A DNA stretch of 64,000 bases from Dichetophora obliterata (lineage: Eukaryota > Arthropoda > Insecta > Diptera > Sciomyzidae). Below the pieces are notes generated by a model. It saw nothing but the letters and a program-made list of their open reading frames with translations. It did not search any database and was not told the DNA's origin. The first letter of the stretch is position 1; the number at the start of each line of letters is the position of its first letter. The DNA is taken from NCBI GenBank assembly GCA_963920525.1, contig OY986437.1, positions 58,175,330 through 58,239,329 on the forward strand, in the 5' to 3' direction. Position numbers and translations under genes: made by a program. This document shows positions 1 to 12,770 of the stretch, in pieces.

Positions 1-1015
1 ATAAAAATATTGGGAGAAACGCTGGACTAAATGAATCGGTTAAAAAGAGGTATAAGCTAAGACTTAAAACGCTTTTTTGCCGAAAAAATATCTTTTATTG
101 AAAAAGTCAATGACTTATCAAATTGCCTTCTTATGCAAACACCTAAATTGTCTAATTTGTTCCACGATTTTAGCTGCACCCTGTATATCAATAACTTTTT
201 TTTTTGCCACTTTCCCTAAGCGTAGCAAATCGTTTGTGAATATATATTTTGATGTCTTTCAATACATTGTATGTTTTTTTTTCATAAGCATTTCCATACC
301 TATCCGAAAATAATACAGATGTAATTGTAAATGTAATTAAGCGTAAACATAATTTTATTGTAATTGCAAGTTCAGACCTAAGCCTACACACACTCACACA
401 AACACACACACATACACTTATAGCCTAAATCATACGCACTCAAGCAAACAGATTTTAAGTGTAGCATTTTTGCTGCATGGGGTTCGAGTGCTCGCTACCC
501 TCTTTTTTTTTGCGTTATTAAATAATGCGTTGATATGTCAAGTGAGGTTATGTTTGAGCTGTCAACTCGGGGATGAAATGATTTATAATGAATTTTTTCG
601 AGTTGAGGAAAAACGAAACAATAAAAATAATAAAAGTTATTAAATGTGTTGACAGTTCATGGTGGATTAAGGTGGTTGTGTCATATTTGAGTTATGTTAC
701 TATTGTGTTTGGGGAATAAAAATAAAATATATTTTTTTGAATAAAAATTCCTATGCAGTAAAAAATGTCCCCTAGTTTGACAATGTTAGCATTCACACAA
801 TTGCATATTTAAGTCAACAATTTATTTCTTAATTGTGTACTTTCAATATTTATCCACAACTCTGCTTAAAATATTTTACAATATTCTGTGTTCTATTTAC
901 AAAATGTTTCAGCTCTTTTTTATTTAAGTGGGTGTACCAATACATTTGTACAAAGTTGCATTTATACCTTTGGTTCGCAGAAAATTTTTTGAATCTTTTT
1001 AAAATTTTACAAAAT
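1..1015. other. AT-rich non-coding stretch
   Basis: I see no gene here. Open frames are short, full of Phe/Lys/Ile/Asn and overlap on both strands, as expected from AT-rich DNA. A CA-rich run lies near 385-415. Nothing else stands out. Confidence 0.6.
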
Positions 1016-1019
1016 TTTT

Positions 1020-1595
1020 ACATATTTCATTCAAATTCTTTTTGTTCAAAAGTTCAATAAAATCACTTCACAAAAATAGGTTGAACTGTACCGTTAAGTC
1101 AGTGTATATATGTTTTATGAATATGTCAAAAAAGGTCCAAAATATTGACTTTTTACTCAAAAAATTACTCCAAAATTGTTGTTGTTGTAAAAATTAAATT
1201 AATTAAAAATTGCACATCTGGCTACCTTTCATATGACATAGCATTTATTTGCAAAAATTCTTCCAGCTGAGCGCAAAAATTATTTTACTGTTTTTGTCAT
1301 CAAAACAACAAGGGTTTGATTTTGATTTTTTTTCGCGAAATTTATTTTTTCCAGAATGTTGTTTTTATATTTTTTACAAAAATAATTTATGTGAAAAAAT
1401 TACCCCCAATATCTCTTTCCAATCAAAAGTTATGGCATAAAACTTTTTTTTTCATACTAGTCTATTAATAAAACTGAGTTTAGTCTTAAAATTCTCTATG
1501 TAGTTTGAACGTCCCCATTTATCTCAAAGAATGCAGTTGTGTGTCTAGAGTAATTACAAACATTTTGGATTACATAAAATCTTCCTTATAGTAAT
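1020..1595 (+). repeat. Helentron-family fragment, copy A
   Basis: This segment matches 50948-51515 nearly base for base in the same order, including the shared stretches TTGAACTGTACCGTTAAGTC and CACATCTGGCTACCTTTCAT. The 51 kb copy lies inside an element with Helitron-type ends, so this is inferred to be a truncated copy of the same non-coding family. No ends are visible here. Confidence 0.7.
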
Positions 1596-1639
1596 GTTAT
1601 TTATTTTTTATTTTTATTATTACTTATTTTTATATCATA

Positions 1640-2255
1640 ATTTTCTATTCTCTGAGATATCCCTCTGATTTTAAAAATATTTAATCTTCTATTATAAGAC
1701 GATGAGAAATAAGACATTTAGGAAAAGCATTTTCGTTCCAATATATTGACCACTAAAGAAATTTGTACAAAAATTTTTTTCCGTTCAACACTAACTTTAT
1801 TTTTTTATTGTATGTACATTTAGGTGGGTCAAATTTTACCAACAATTTTTACGCATTTCGGCTCAGTTAAAATCGTAAAATTAATATTATTTTAAGAATT
1901 TTTCGTGAAGAAACCATAAAGTTTTGGTAAACTTGGGTCCTCCGGATTTTTAAAAATAGATAATCACATCAAAATAATTTAGTTTTAATGTATTTTTAGT
2001 GGAATAATTACAACGAAAAATAGGAAATTTATTTTTGTATAATTTAAGAACGTTGAACAGGATGACACTTACAGTTTTTTCCAACACAATTTATTTCTCT
2101 TTTTTCTTTCATCTCTACTTGCTTTGGTTTGTGTTACTGTTTAAGTCGCAGCGTGAAACAAAAACAAAACAAAAACACTTTTTATGATCTTTAGAAGGAA
2201 CAAAAAGAACGGAAAAATACTTTTCTTTATTTTTGTTGCGATCTCTGGACTTAAC
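1640..2255 (+). repeat. Left arm of a ~615 bp inverted repeat (Helitron-like)
   Basis: The arm is the reverse complement of 4241-4862 with scattered differences and small indels. Shared landmarks are the TTCTATTCTCTGAG stretch, the TATTGACCACTAAAGAAATT stretch and a purine-rich AAAACAAAACAAAAACA run. The partner arm continues into a Helitron-like 5' end at 4889, so these are probably two copies of one family in opposite orientation. Short frames inside it (for example 2251-2472 minus) are not genes. Confidence 0.75.
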
Positions 2256-2869
2256 ATAAATATATGTAAATAATAGGGTGTGCCGATTTGATGAAATTAT
2301 GTTTGTACATTTCTTGCCGGTTAGAGGACAGAAAAGAATTCTTGGGGTACATTTTTTTCCATGAAATAAAACGTTGCCCCCTTATTTTGACTTTTTTGTT
2401 ATTTTCAAACATACTCCCTCCTAATTTTTTGGTTTTTTTTAAATCTGATGCCAAAAAAAATTCTTTGCTCATGAAATCCTACTTTGCAAAATTTAAACGA
2501 AATCGTTTAGTCGAAAACGAAGTTGAAGTACTCTGAACATTAACACAGTGAAGAAGGTCTGTTATTTAAATTTTTGTACTGTAGCCAACCCTAAGGTCCG
2601 TTTTTTCGAAATTTGATGCCAAAATTCTTCGGTTCATAAAAACATACTTTGCAAATTTTGCACTCTGAATATTAGCACAGTGAAGAAGTTCTGTTAAGTA
2701 AATTTTTTTTCCAATTTTAAAAAATTTTTAAAATGATTTTTTTATCACGACGAACTTATTGGCGACGCATTGGTTTGAAACTGATAATATTTCTTATATA
2801 TATTTTATTATAAAAATCGACAATAATCTTAATATATATAAGGCAAGCACGCTGCTCCGTTTCTAATAT

Positions 2870-3350
2870 CTCTCAAGCTGTTGAGCCTGAAAGTAATCAC
2901 AGAAAATATATTTTATACTTATCAGTGACAATATTGGATCCTACAACAGTTTTTGATCTAACTACCCCTTTTTTCATCCTTTCATAAAAAGTTTATGACG
3001 AATTTAATGAAATTCTTTTGATTCGATTTGAGTCGATTGTACCAAAAAAATATATTTGTTTCAGCCGCGAAACGACACTTGAGTTGCTACGTATATGATA
3101 GTTGCAAGGTCAGTTTGCTAAGTTGTGTATAAATATGATTGTTACCAAACTCGAATTTTTGCACTTTTACACTAGAATCAATTTTTCAACTCTGCTTCAA
3201 TACGTAAAGTGTTATTTAAAGTAGTACATTTGTATTTTTCAAAATCAATTAAATACAAAAGCAAGCTTTAACAAGATAAGTGCTTTTGGCAAATGGCTCC
3301 AAGAAGAAAGAGTGCGGAAGACCTTTCGTTGGACAGGCTTTTATACTAGT
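2870..3350 (+). repeat. Direct repeat unit 1 (~480 bp)
   Basis: This unit recurs at 3665-4148 in the same orientation, offset about 796 bp. Both begin with GCCTGAAAGTA and end with GACAGGCTTTTATACTAGT. Both share GAGTTGCTACGTATATGAT and a TATAAATATGATTG stretch. No reading frame is conserved between the units, so I see no gene. An LTR pair is possible, but no primer-binding site or polymerase lies between them. Confidence 0.7.
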
Positions 3351-3483
3351 CCTAATAAATAAAAGGCAAGCACGCTGCTCCGTGTCCAATATCTCTCAAA
3401 CTTTTCAGCCTGAAAGTATGCACATCTTAATACATAAAAGGCAAGAATGCTGCTCCGCACACATTATTACTCAAACTGTAATT

Positions 3484-3625
3484 ACTGCATTATTCTGTAT
3501 CACTTACAAGCACACCAACGATGAGAAAGACACGAGAAGTAATATAATTTTGCATGGAAGGAAATATTGTTTCTCGTGTCTTTCTCATCGCTGGTGAGCA
3601 TCTTCGTGATACAGAACAATGCAGT
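3484..3625. repeat. ~140 nt imperfect hairpin
   Basis: Arms of about 55 nt (3484-3538 and 3571-3625) are reverse complements. They include a perfect 20 bp core at 3519-3538 and 3571-3590 around a 32 nt loop. A transcript would fold into a long stem. It lies between the two ~480 bp direct repeats, next to three copies of a GGCAAGCACGCTGCTCCG-like motif (2844, 3364, 3439). It could be a foldback centre or a small-RNA precursor; nothing shows transcription. Confidence 0.7.
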
Positions 3626-3664
3626 TAGTTTTTGACAGTAAAGTAATTTTACAAGACACACTGT

Positions 3665-4148
3665 TCTCAAAAATGTTCAGCCTGAAAGTATGCATAGAAA
3701 ATATATTTGATACTTATCAGTGACAATATTGGGATTTTACAATACATAGTACGTTTTTGATCTAACTACCTCTTTTTTCATACTTCCAAAAAAAAATTAT
3801 GACGAATTTGATGAAATTCTTTTGATGGATTGCAGCAAAAAATATAATTGTATCAGCTACGATAATGAGTTGCTACGTATATGATGGTTGCAAAGCCACT
3901 TTGTTAAGTTGCGTATAAATATGATTGCTACCAAACTCGACTTTTTGCACTATTACACTTGAACTAATTTTTCAACACTGCTTCAATACGTAATGTGTTG
4001 TAAGTTGTTTTAAGTAGTCAAAATGTATTTTTCAAAAATCAATGGAATAACAAATCAAGCTTTAAAAAAAGAAAAAAGTGCTTTCGGCATATGGCTCTAA
4101 AAAGGAAGTGTGCGGAGCACCTGTCGTAGGACAGGCTTTTATACTAGT
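3665..4148 (+). repeat. Direct repeat unit 2 (~480 bp)
   Basis: Second copy of the unit at 2870-3350, more diverged, with matching start and end motifs. Together the pair forms the core between the inverted arms at 1640-2255 and 4241-4862. Confidence 0.7.
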
Positions 4149-4240
4149 ATCATATAAAACACTTGATGATTTGTTAATTAATTTTAAGAAACTTTATAGA
4201 AGAAGGAGGTTGCTGCGTAGCGTTAAATTACTGTTTTTAT

Positions 4241-4889
4241 GTTAAAGCCAGGGATCGCAAAAAAAAACTAAAGAAAAGTATTTTTCCGCTCTTTTTGTTC
4301 CTTCTAAAGATCACAAAATGTGTTTTTGTTTTGTTTTTGTTTTCACGCTCCGATTTAAACAGTAACACAAACTGAAGCAAGTAGAGATGAGAGAAAAAAG
4401 AAAAATAAAATGTGCTGGAAAAAACTGTTAGTGTCATCGTGTTCAAAGTTCTCAAATTATACAGAAAAATTTTGTCCGACCTTTTGTTGTAATTATTCTA
4501 CTAAAAATACATAAAAACGAAATAAATTTGATGTGATTATCTATTTTCAAAAATCGGGAGGGCCTAAGTTTACCAAAAATATATGGTTTCTTGAAAAATT
4601 CTTAAAATAATATGAATTTTATGATTTTCACTGAGCCGGAATGCGAAAATATTTTTGGTACTATTTGACCAACCTTAATATACATACAATAAAAAAATGA
4701 AGTTAGTGTTGAACCGAAAAAAGTTTTTGTACAAATTTCTTTAGTGGTCAATATATTGGATCGAAAATGCTTTTCTAAAATGTCTTATATCTCATCGTCT
4801 TATAATGGAAAATAAAATATTTTTAAAATCGGAGGGGTAGCTCAGAGAATAGACATTTTTAATACAAAAATGAGTTTTATTAATATAGA
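4241..4889 (-). mobile_element. Right inverted arm with Helitron-like 5' end
   Basis: Positions 4241-4862 mirror the arm at 1640-2255. On the minus strand the segment begins A|TCTATATTAATAAAACTC at 4889, the same kind of start as the Helentron at 46257 (A|TCTATATTAATAAAATGAAG). A TC start after an A is typical of Helitrons. No coding sequence is present, so it is non-autonomous or truncated. Confidence 0.55.
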
Positions 4890-5323
4890 TAGAATTTGTA
4901 AAAAAGTATTGAAACAACATTTTTGATAAAATTAGTTTCGCAATATTAAACAATGGGGGTACGAACCCCTGTTGTTTTGATGAAAAAACAGTTGAACAAT
5001 TTTAAGAACATGATTAAGCAATACATCTAGGATATTTTGAAGAAGAAATGTGGCCCTGACAATATTCCTCCAATCTATCTAAAATATTGTGCTATGGCAC
5101 TTTTTCAACCTCTAACCTTTCTTTTTAACCAATCCCTTAAAAAGGGAGAATTTTTAATGTATGGAAAATATCCGAGATAACTCCAATTTTTAAATCGGGG
5201 TCGAGGCAAAATATTGCAAACTATCGACCTATATCCAAATTACCACTCATTCGAAAACTATTTGAATCTCTGGTAAAAAGAAAATATATCCTTGCATCAA
5301 AGGCGCAGTATCGGAGTGTCAAC

Positions 5324-6022
5324 ATGGTTTTGTGTCTGACAGATCTACCTCAACAAATCTTGCGCTATTTACTCACATTTACTCACATCGCTATTGCAAG
5401 CGAAATGGAGAGAGGTCAACAAGTAGATGTAGTTTTTACAGATTTTGCGAAAGCATTCGATAGAGTCCAGCACTCAGTTTTAATAAGGAAACTTGATAAA
5501 CTGGGTTTCCACTCCTTCTTGCTAAGGTGGCTAGAGAATTACCTGTTCGGTCGTAGACAAGCGGTTAGGATTGGTAAATACCGCTCTAAATATATTGATA
5601 ATTTTTCTTGTGTGCCCCAAGGCAGGCATCTTGGTCCGCTTTTGTTTACCTTATTTTTTAACGACCTTCCAAACTATGTCCAGTTTTCGAGATGTCTCAT
5701 GTATGCTGATGACGTGAAGTTATTTAAAATTTTTAATTCTTCAGTAGACTGTCAATTTATTCAACAGGATTTGGATGGCTTGCAGAAGTGGTGTGATGTC
5801 AATAAGTTATATTTTAATGTTATTAAATGTAGTGTAATGTCATTTACCATGAAACAGCAATTAATTGTAGGCAACTATACTTTGTGCTCAGATATAATCT
5901 TAAGAGTTGAAATTAAAATGGATTTGGGAGTAATTTTTGACAAAGAACTTACTTTTGGTAAGCATTATGATGCTGTTATTTCCAAAGCTAATGCAATGAT
6001 GGGTTCCATCATGCAACACTAA
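5324..6022 (+). pseudogene. Reverse transcriptase fragment (LINE ORF2, central part)
   Basis: The 232-residue open segment carries non-LTR reverse-transcriptase blocks in order: VFTDFAKAFDRVQHSVL (first catalytic Asp), VPQGRHLGPLLFTLFFNDLP, and the catalytic MYADDVKLFK. The product would copy the element's RNA at the target site. It is not intact: the sequence before 5324 is frameshifted, VPQG-S is altered to VPQGRH, and the frame is lost after SKANAMMGSI near 6022, where the next segment resumes in another frame. It is closely related to the minus-strand copy at 31.4-32.5 kb. Confidence 0.85.
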
Positions 6023-6065
6023 AGAGTTCTCAGATCCCTTTACTCTAAAGTCAATTTTCTTCTCT

Positions 6066-6428
6066 TTGGTTAGATCAAGTTTGGAGTATTGTTGTGTTGT
6101 CTGGGACCCTCGATATGCTGTGCATATTTCTAGAATTGAAAATATTCAGAGACGTTTTACTCGGCTAGTGTTTAGAAAACTTCGGTGGGAGTTTATGCCA
6201 ACTTATGACTCCCGTTGTGCGCTTTTAGGCTTGAAAACCTTAGAGTTTAGAGGAAAGTATTTTTTGGCTATATTTGCTCGTGATATATTCATGAATCACT
6301 TAGATTGTGCACCATTGCTTGCTTTATTTGGTATATGTGCGCCCGAAAGGAATTTTAGGCGCAGACAGTTTTTCAAATTCCATATCGCAGGACAAATTAT
6401 GGTAGACAGGACCCTGTTTATAATGTGA
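6066..6428 (+). pseudogene. LINE ORF2 C-terminal fragment
   Basis: This 120-residue segment continues the 5324-6022 reading after a frameshift near 6060. It has the post-RT thumb and C-terminal pattern of Jockey/I-type elements: RSSLEYCCVVWDPRYAVHI, IENIQRRFTRLVFRKL and SRCALLGLKTLEFR. Copy 2 at 31439-31702 encodes nearly the same residues, which confirms the family. It ends with stops and a 3' untranslated region. It is not a gene on its own. Confidence 0.85.
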
Positions 6429-7009
6429 GTTCTTCTTTTAATGCAATTTGTAGCAATATTGATATAACCCAAACTAGGGTCTCTTTTAGAAATTGTATTA
6501 TGTTAAGCTAATATTATATTGTTGATTCGATAGATAGATTGATTCGTGATAAAGAAGTAAACAAAGAGCACAACAAACAAGTCTTTGCAGAATCAATGCA
6601 GTCGTTTTTTTTAACCTTTGCTTTTGCAAAGTAGTAGAAAAACATTGCTTTGAAAGGCGACATACAGCACATAATTCTGTTTTAATTTAACAGAAGGTGT
6701 TAGTATAAGCTTATCAAAGTGGATGGTACTGCAGAAGCCACAGAAGACTACTGATGAGTTGATGTAGCTATCAACGAAACAGCTGTCTAGTCTGCTTGGT
6801 GGTTTGTTCTGCAAAGAACTTATTGTTGTTGCAACCTGTTGCTTCATGAACTTAATTGGCATTAAGCTTATATATAATTCTAAAAAATATTATTTTTTTG
6901 GAATTATTAGAAACAATATTGTTAAATTCTTGTTTAATTTTAAGATAATTTTTAGTAACTGTAGAACAAACTTGTTTATAGTTGAATAATAAATAAATAA
7001 ATAATTTCT

Positions 7010-10000
7010 TTAAAAACTTAATACTTAAATTAAATATAGTTGTTAATAAAATTTCGAAAGGATATCGAAAGGGCTCGAAAGGATTTCGAAATACTCCTAA
7101 AAACGCTGTTGCACATACATGATATTTTAAAATTTGGTCATAAAAATCGGCCCGGTACATTTAAAGTTAACTTGTAAAAGAAAATGTACACTTCAATTTT
7201 GGTGTAAAAGTATAGATTATGTGGTTTTTGAATTATTTTGCAAACAGCCCAATATTAATCAAGATGATATGGTGCAGGTAATAGTTTAATTCAAGATTAT
7301 GTCACAATGACCACACCTGTAGAAGGTCATAAGATTCAAAAACGATTTATTTGTTATTGTTAAAAATTTTGTTGTCAGAACCCCCCCAAAAAAAAACGCT
7401 TTAGGCAATATGTTTCTGGGTACTATGTCTCGGCATTTATTTTTTATCAGAAAAAAGTACTTGGTACGTCATCAATTAAGAAGCAAGAGGAGGTTAAGCA
7501 AGAGGAGGTTCATGCAAAAAGTATTGTATTATTTCTTTGATGGAAAATTTATAAATGTACCCCAAAAATTTGTGACTTAACTACCAACCTGCAAATAAAA
7601 AATGTACGCAATCCAAATCTGAGTTTTTTTAAGTACTTTTTTGTACCTACAAATTACATTTCTGTGGAGGTATTTTCTGCCAAAAATTAGTTTTTCAATA
7701 ATCCATTGGATTTCTAAATAAAAAAAAGCTTGGATATTGATTCACCTTAAAAGGAGAGGAAATCATTCTGTTACATCGACTTTACTTTATTCACATTTTA
7801 TCTTTTCTTTCTACGCATTTTATCCGACCGCCTTTATCTTTTGTCCTTACTCGAAGAAGTTTTTGGCATTATAATTACTATAAAAGGAGTTGTATCTTTC
7901 AGAAAACTCTAATGGTTACATTTTAAAATGGTACGATTTTTGCAATTGTCACGTAAAATATTTTCAAATTCCGTTTTTCTGACAAATTTTTGCTTATCTG
8001 TCTTCTGTTGATAAGATACAAAAAATTTTCAACTCTACAGAAAACACATGTAGATAACTTTTTGTTGCAATCTGATAATTTATGAACTAATTGGGCATAA
8101 AACTTAAAATGCAACTCTTATGAAGTGAAAAAATGCAAACATTAATTGTTTCACTATTCTTTTAGTTGTTTGCGTAAATAATTGTTATGCTCTATAAAAG
8201 GCATAAGTAGAGCAAGAAGTATTTACGTTCAAACTTCATACTTACTATAATATAGCAAATCTTATTCAGATATTCTTATCAGAAACAGTTTTTTCTTCAA
8301 CTAAGAATGTTTTAAAAATGCCCGCATGAATTGCTTTAAAAATGATTTGATCTAACTTAAAATAAAAATAAAATATATTCCACCACTCAAATAAATTTCT
8401 CTTCGCTAAGCTTTTAATTGTGGACAAATGAGTATTATATAAGAACTAAACTAAGTATCCTGCGCACCGACAAAGACGATATCGTAGGTCGACTGCGTGT
8501 CGCAATTAATTATAACGCAATAATTAAGGATAAGCTTTGCACTTTACCGCCAAAGTTTAACATTTTTTTTTCCTTAATTCAACTGCAGATATACGAAACA
8601 TTTGCAGGAATTCTAAAGAAGCAAGACAATAATATCTTCATTATACTCAGCTATCTGCTGCCTTTTCTTTAACTTTGGCTATTATTCTATAGCTTAATCA
8701 GTGTCTCGGCCTCTTTTGTCGGCTTACCGCAGAGGCATCCAATTACAAGGATTTTTTGTTTGTTTGTTGGCGTCGGCGGCAGGAGTTTATTGAAATTAAA
8801 TTTCAGCTTCTTTATTTTCCCTTTTTTTTTTTTTTTTGCTTTATGTATTGTATTGTATTGGTACTTCCAACGTTCTGTCAGTTTTTTGGGTCATGCAATG
8901 ATGGCTACTTGTTTACTGGTGCCACGTAATTTAAGTTGTAAAACGTGCGTGAGTATGTGTAAAAGTGTGTCGTTGTGTGCATTCGAGTTATTTGAGGCAA
9001 TGATGTCCTTTTGACAGTTCAGTGTTTTTCGCTCTTTGGTCTTTGATGGTATCAAACGGAGCGTATTTAAGCCTTGACACGTGATGCGAATTAGTAGCGT
9101 AGAGATTTAATTTTCGAGATATGTATATTTTTTGGGTTTTTGTAAATTCTTCTTTTTTTTTAATTGAAACACACTTAGAAGGATTAAATAGGAATAAAAG
9201 TTACATGAACTTTTTTAAAATATCATTTATTAAATTTGTTTACCAACGTATAAAACAGATTTTTTGAAAACAAAAAATTTCCTCAAAACAGTTCATAAGC
9301 TTTGACAGCGAATGGTTCCTCGGTTGACCTCGCTTAATTAGCCGCATTTATTGCACACTCACTCACTCAAACAATTAAAACCTCTACGTATAATAAACAA
9401 AAAAGCAGCTCATAACATTTTCATTAGCGGTTTGAACAGATGTTTAATATGTGCGGGTGTTTATTTTTTTGTTTGTTTTTTTTTTCCTTCATAAAACACC
9501 CTCTCATGCAGTGACTAAGGCAACCAGTGAAGCATTTTTTCTAGAACAATGATCCTTTTCAAGTTTTTGTTATATTTTTGCTTGTTGTATATTCAACAAA
9601 AATTTGGATGAAGTGTTTTAATGTGAGCTCGATTAGCTCAAGTTATTAAACTAAAGCATTTTGTACCCAGTACTTGACATGAGGTGAAAAGTGTGCTAAT
9701 TGTTTACCACCCCCTTTTAACACAAACTTTTTGCTTTTGTTATTTTCTTTTGTTTTTAATGCATGCATTTTTGATATATTTTTAAAAGGAAACAATATAT
9801 ATGGAACGTTTCCAAAGCAAATAAGGGGAATTTTTGGATCCGAGAGCGTATACCTTTATCTATGCGTAGATCTTAAAAATTTGCTAGGATCTGAAATGTA
9901 ATTCTACATATGAAGTAATATTGAAGTAAGAATTGTGTGACGTCATGCGTTATCGATCCCTAATTATCGATGTCGTGATAACTAATATTTCTGCATTTTG

Positions 10001-12150
10001 AAATCGGTTAAAGTTCGGACTGTGATGAAAAAGAACTCAAATCGAGAAGAAATATTGCGAAATTGAGTCAAATGACAAGAAGCTGTTAAATTGCATCTAT
10101 TTTATTTTATGTGCGCTAAAATTTTGTAATAAAGAGGTAATTAAAAGTGATTACAAGAAGTGTTTGGAAATAAGTTATTTAAAAGATTACTATTTCAGAA
10201 AAATATAATGTATTTCCGCATCGAAGAAAACAACGTCAATACGCACCCTGAGCAACACCTTGGCAAATAAAAAAAAAAACTAGCCATTTCAGCCCTTGGA
10301 AGGACTTTGACCTAGCTTCTATTGATCAATTGTGTTGTGCGTGTTATTAAATGTTTGATCACAAATGACAGCATCAAATTTTAAAGAAATTTTTTATTAA
10401 AATCCAAATCCATTTATTAAAGTCCAAAAAATTAAAATATATTCCAAAATGGGTCAATTTGTAAGTTTAAATGCGAAAGTTAATATTTCATTTATTGAAA
10501 CAAGACTTTATATTATAAGTGTATCTTAACTAATTCTCTATCTTATCAAATTGTTTCTGGTAACGAAATAAATAGAGAAAAACTATTTTATTACTTCTCT
10601 TTGTTTGTATGTCGACAGAAGCTTAAATTGTGTGTACCACAAACACAGTCTTCTTGCTGCTTTCTACCGCTTTGCACAACATCCTTCCACAACGTCTTGT
10701 TCCGTGTAAATTAATATCCTTGTCGGTTCGTTAACTAATTAAAATATTTCCTGTGCACATTGTTTTATTTAATTGAAATACAAATTTAACTAGCTCTCAA
10801 GAATGAGCACGAAGGAGTGTAGGTTAGGGCAGAAGACAAAGCAAAAATAGTTTTGAACAGGATACAAGCTAAGAGTAGCTTTGGGGTTATTTTGTTTATT
10901 ATTTTTTCATTTTTTTTTTTTTTAATAAAGCCGCCAGCTAAGTAAAGCAATGTCATAAATGTCATAATTTCGGTTAAGTTCTTGTTTGATATAATAAAGG
11001 ACTTAAATACGCACACACACACACACTCGTACTCGTTTTGCTATAACAAAATATGACAAATAATCCTTACCTGTCCAAACTTCAACCTTTCAAATGAATT
11101 TATAATTTTTGGACCGCATGTTGTGTAGGACTTTATTTTGTTTTTATTTTGTTCGTGCTGCAAAATAATTTTTATAATAATTATTACCACCCGTAGTCTG
11201 TTCTTTCAAAAAACTTGATTGAAAAAACTTGATTTTTATTCAACTAAAAACTGCACTTAATTCAATTAAGTCTTTTGTGCGTTGCGCCATATTCTGCTTC
11301 TAGGCGCCCCTATCAATATCCTTAACACACCGCATGCGAGTTGAAAAATAATGCACGTAGCTTAATTATAGCTTGTGTTATGAATATTTACGCTGATTTG
11401 AAGTTTTTCAAAGTGTAAAGTTTTGCTGTGTTCGATAGTGTTGGGATTTTGCACACATTGACGACCGCCCGTAGGGTGTTCATTTTAATTTTTACAAAAT
11501 TTCTTTATAGTGTTTTTGCCAGAGTTTCAATTACATCATCGGCATTAATCAAATTGATTAAAACTAAAAGTATGACAGCTTGGCTGGCCTACCAGTAAAC
11601 ATTTTTCAATTATTTTAAAAAGTTACACTATTCTTGTAACATCTTTGGCCAGGGTTGAGGTAGCGTGTTATTAAGTGTGAAAATGTGTAATTAAATTGAA
11701 AATTTATTAACTTTTTTTATTCGAAGATGAGCTTTTCACACGTCATCTAAAGTGAAGGTGACGCTAACCCCAGATAAATAATAATTAAGCCTTGTATAGT
11801 GAGAAATTTAGAAAAAAAATTAGAAATAATAAAGTTTGTTAAAATTATTATTTTGTGGACTTTAAATCTTTTTTTTTTTATTCAAAAAAATTTCGGTCAA
11901 GAGTTATCACAAATAACGTTTCTTTGATTATGTTTCTTTGCGTAACTGGCGATGTGAAGCCCTTTTTATCTATTTTTTTATATAGGCCTATCAGATTATT
12001 ATGCAGCACTTAGAGTTTTCTGCATAGAACCACTAAATAAACAAATAAAAAAAAAGAAAAAAGTTACATAATATAAAGATCTTAATTGTGCATGTCCTTG
12101 ATTAAGTATACAGATTTATGCTTTTTATAAAATTTAGCACTGTTTCCGGC
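7010..12150. other. Non-coding region, no gene recognised
   Basis: Five kilobases of AT-rich DNA with no supportable gene. It contains a small tandem duplication of AGCAAGAGGAGGTT near 7485-7515, a poly-T run near 8822-8838 and a CA repeat at about 11014-11030. Frames such as 8418-8672, 8760-9014 and 10786-11022 have no recognisable domain and are not supported. Confidence 0.5.
8190..8240 (+). promoter_or_regulatory. Possible TATA-containing core promoter
   Basis: CTATAAAAGGCATAAG at about 8191-8206 contains a consensus TATA box, with TTACGTTCAAACT some 30 bases downstream as a weak initiator candidate. No convincing coding sequence follows, so this may be a chance match in AT-rich DNA. Confidence 0.15.
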
Positions 12151-12159
12151 TTGGTGCCC

Positions 12160-12640
12160 CAAATTTTTGATGGAGGCACTAATGCCTATCCATAGGGCAG
12201 AAGTCTAAGACTGCAAATTGACGGACATTCACATGGAATGTGCTCAGGAGTTTCTTCTTCCTCCTCGCATAGTCTGCAGACATCTAATTCAGATAGGTCC
12301 ATCTTTTTAATATGGTTTCTGAGTGAACCTGTGAGTTAGCTTGTTAATATTTTTAGGTCTGCTTTAGTAAGCTTAAGTTATTCTTTCGATTTATCTTTAC
12401 TGGGCGTAAAACGCTTTAAACGTGCCTATACATTACTATCGTTACAGTGGCACTGAAATTTTTTGTTTTCCCAGGTCCTAACCTTTCCAAGAAAGTAGCC
12501 TTTAGCCAGACTACAGAATATTTCGGAGCCAAAAAGACTTGTTCCTCTTTTGCTAAGGCAATCCATCCTTTCGTTGCCATCGAAATTTTAATAAGATGTA
12601 CCCACCACAATTATATTTTATTGCTTTGTCCCAGTGTAGC
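12160..12640 (-). pseudogene. LINE RNase H / C-terminal zinc-knuckle remnant
   Basis: Read on the minus strand, 12416-12610 resembles the end of a retrotransposon RNase H domain (ALAKEEQVFLAPKYSV, KATFLERLGPG). After frameshifts it is followed by VCRLCEEEEETPEHIPCECP near 12230-12290. That is the CxxC...H...C knuckle that follows RNase H in I/R1/Loa-type non-LTR elements. Stops and frame changes show it is dead. No reverse transcriptase remains nearby, so it is a short relic. It belongs to a different LINE type from the Jockey-like copies at 5 and 31 kb, which show no RNase H. Confidence 0.65.
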
Positions 12641-12654
12641 TCGTAGACTTTAGT

Positions 12655-12770
12655 GTGCGACCGAACATTCGGCCTTGGTTTCAATATTCGGCATATTCGG
12701 CCCATTTTTTAACCTTCGGTTTAGGAGTCAGCTTCGGCCCAAAATAGCCGAAAATTTGCGAAAATTTTTA
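12655..12770. repeat. Cluster of TTCGGC/GCCGAA motifs
   Basis: Six or more TTCGG or CCGAA words fall within about 115 bp (ACATTCGGCC, TATTCGGCATATTCGGCCC, CTTCGGTT, CTTCGGCCC, GCCGAAAA). Such short inverted and direct subterminal motifs are common in hAT-like elements. I could not define ends or a target duplication. Confidence 0.35.

Larger units (their letters stand above)
5030..7003 (+). mobile_element. Jockey-like non-LTR retrotransposon remnant, copy 1
   Basis: A 5'-truncated LINE. Degraded reverse-transcriptase sequence starts near 5030 (CGPDNIP, then NYRPISKLP-like remains broken by frameshifts) and runs through two open segments at 5324-6022 and 6066-6428. The sequence TAGTTGAATAATAAATAAATA at about 6980-7003 matches the AAAT-repeat tail of copy 2 at 31.1 kb, so the 3' end is placed there. 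The 6520-6960 stretch has no counterpart in copy 2 and may be a later insertion. The clade within the Jockey/I assemblage is not assigned. Confidence 0.75.

Noticed and set aside
3280..3597. 105-residue plus-strand ORF
   Set aside because: It spans the repeated GGCAAGCACGCTGCTCCG motif and half of the hairpin, and the frame is not kept in the second direct repeat.
2870..4148. LTR retrotransposon with two LTRs
   Set aside because: The two direct repeats are ~300 bp apart with no primer-binding site, polypurine tract, or gag/pol sequence between them, and they are diverged.
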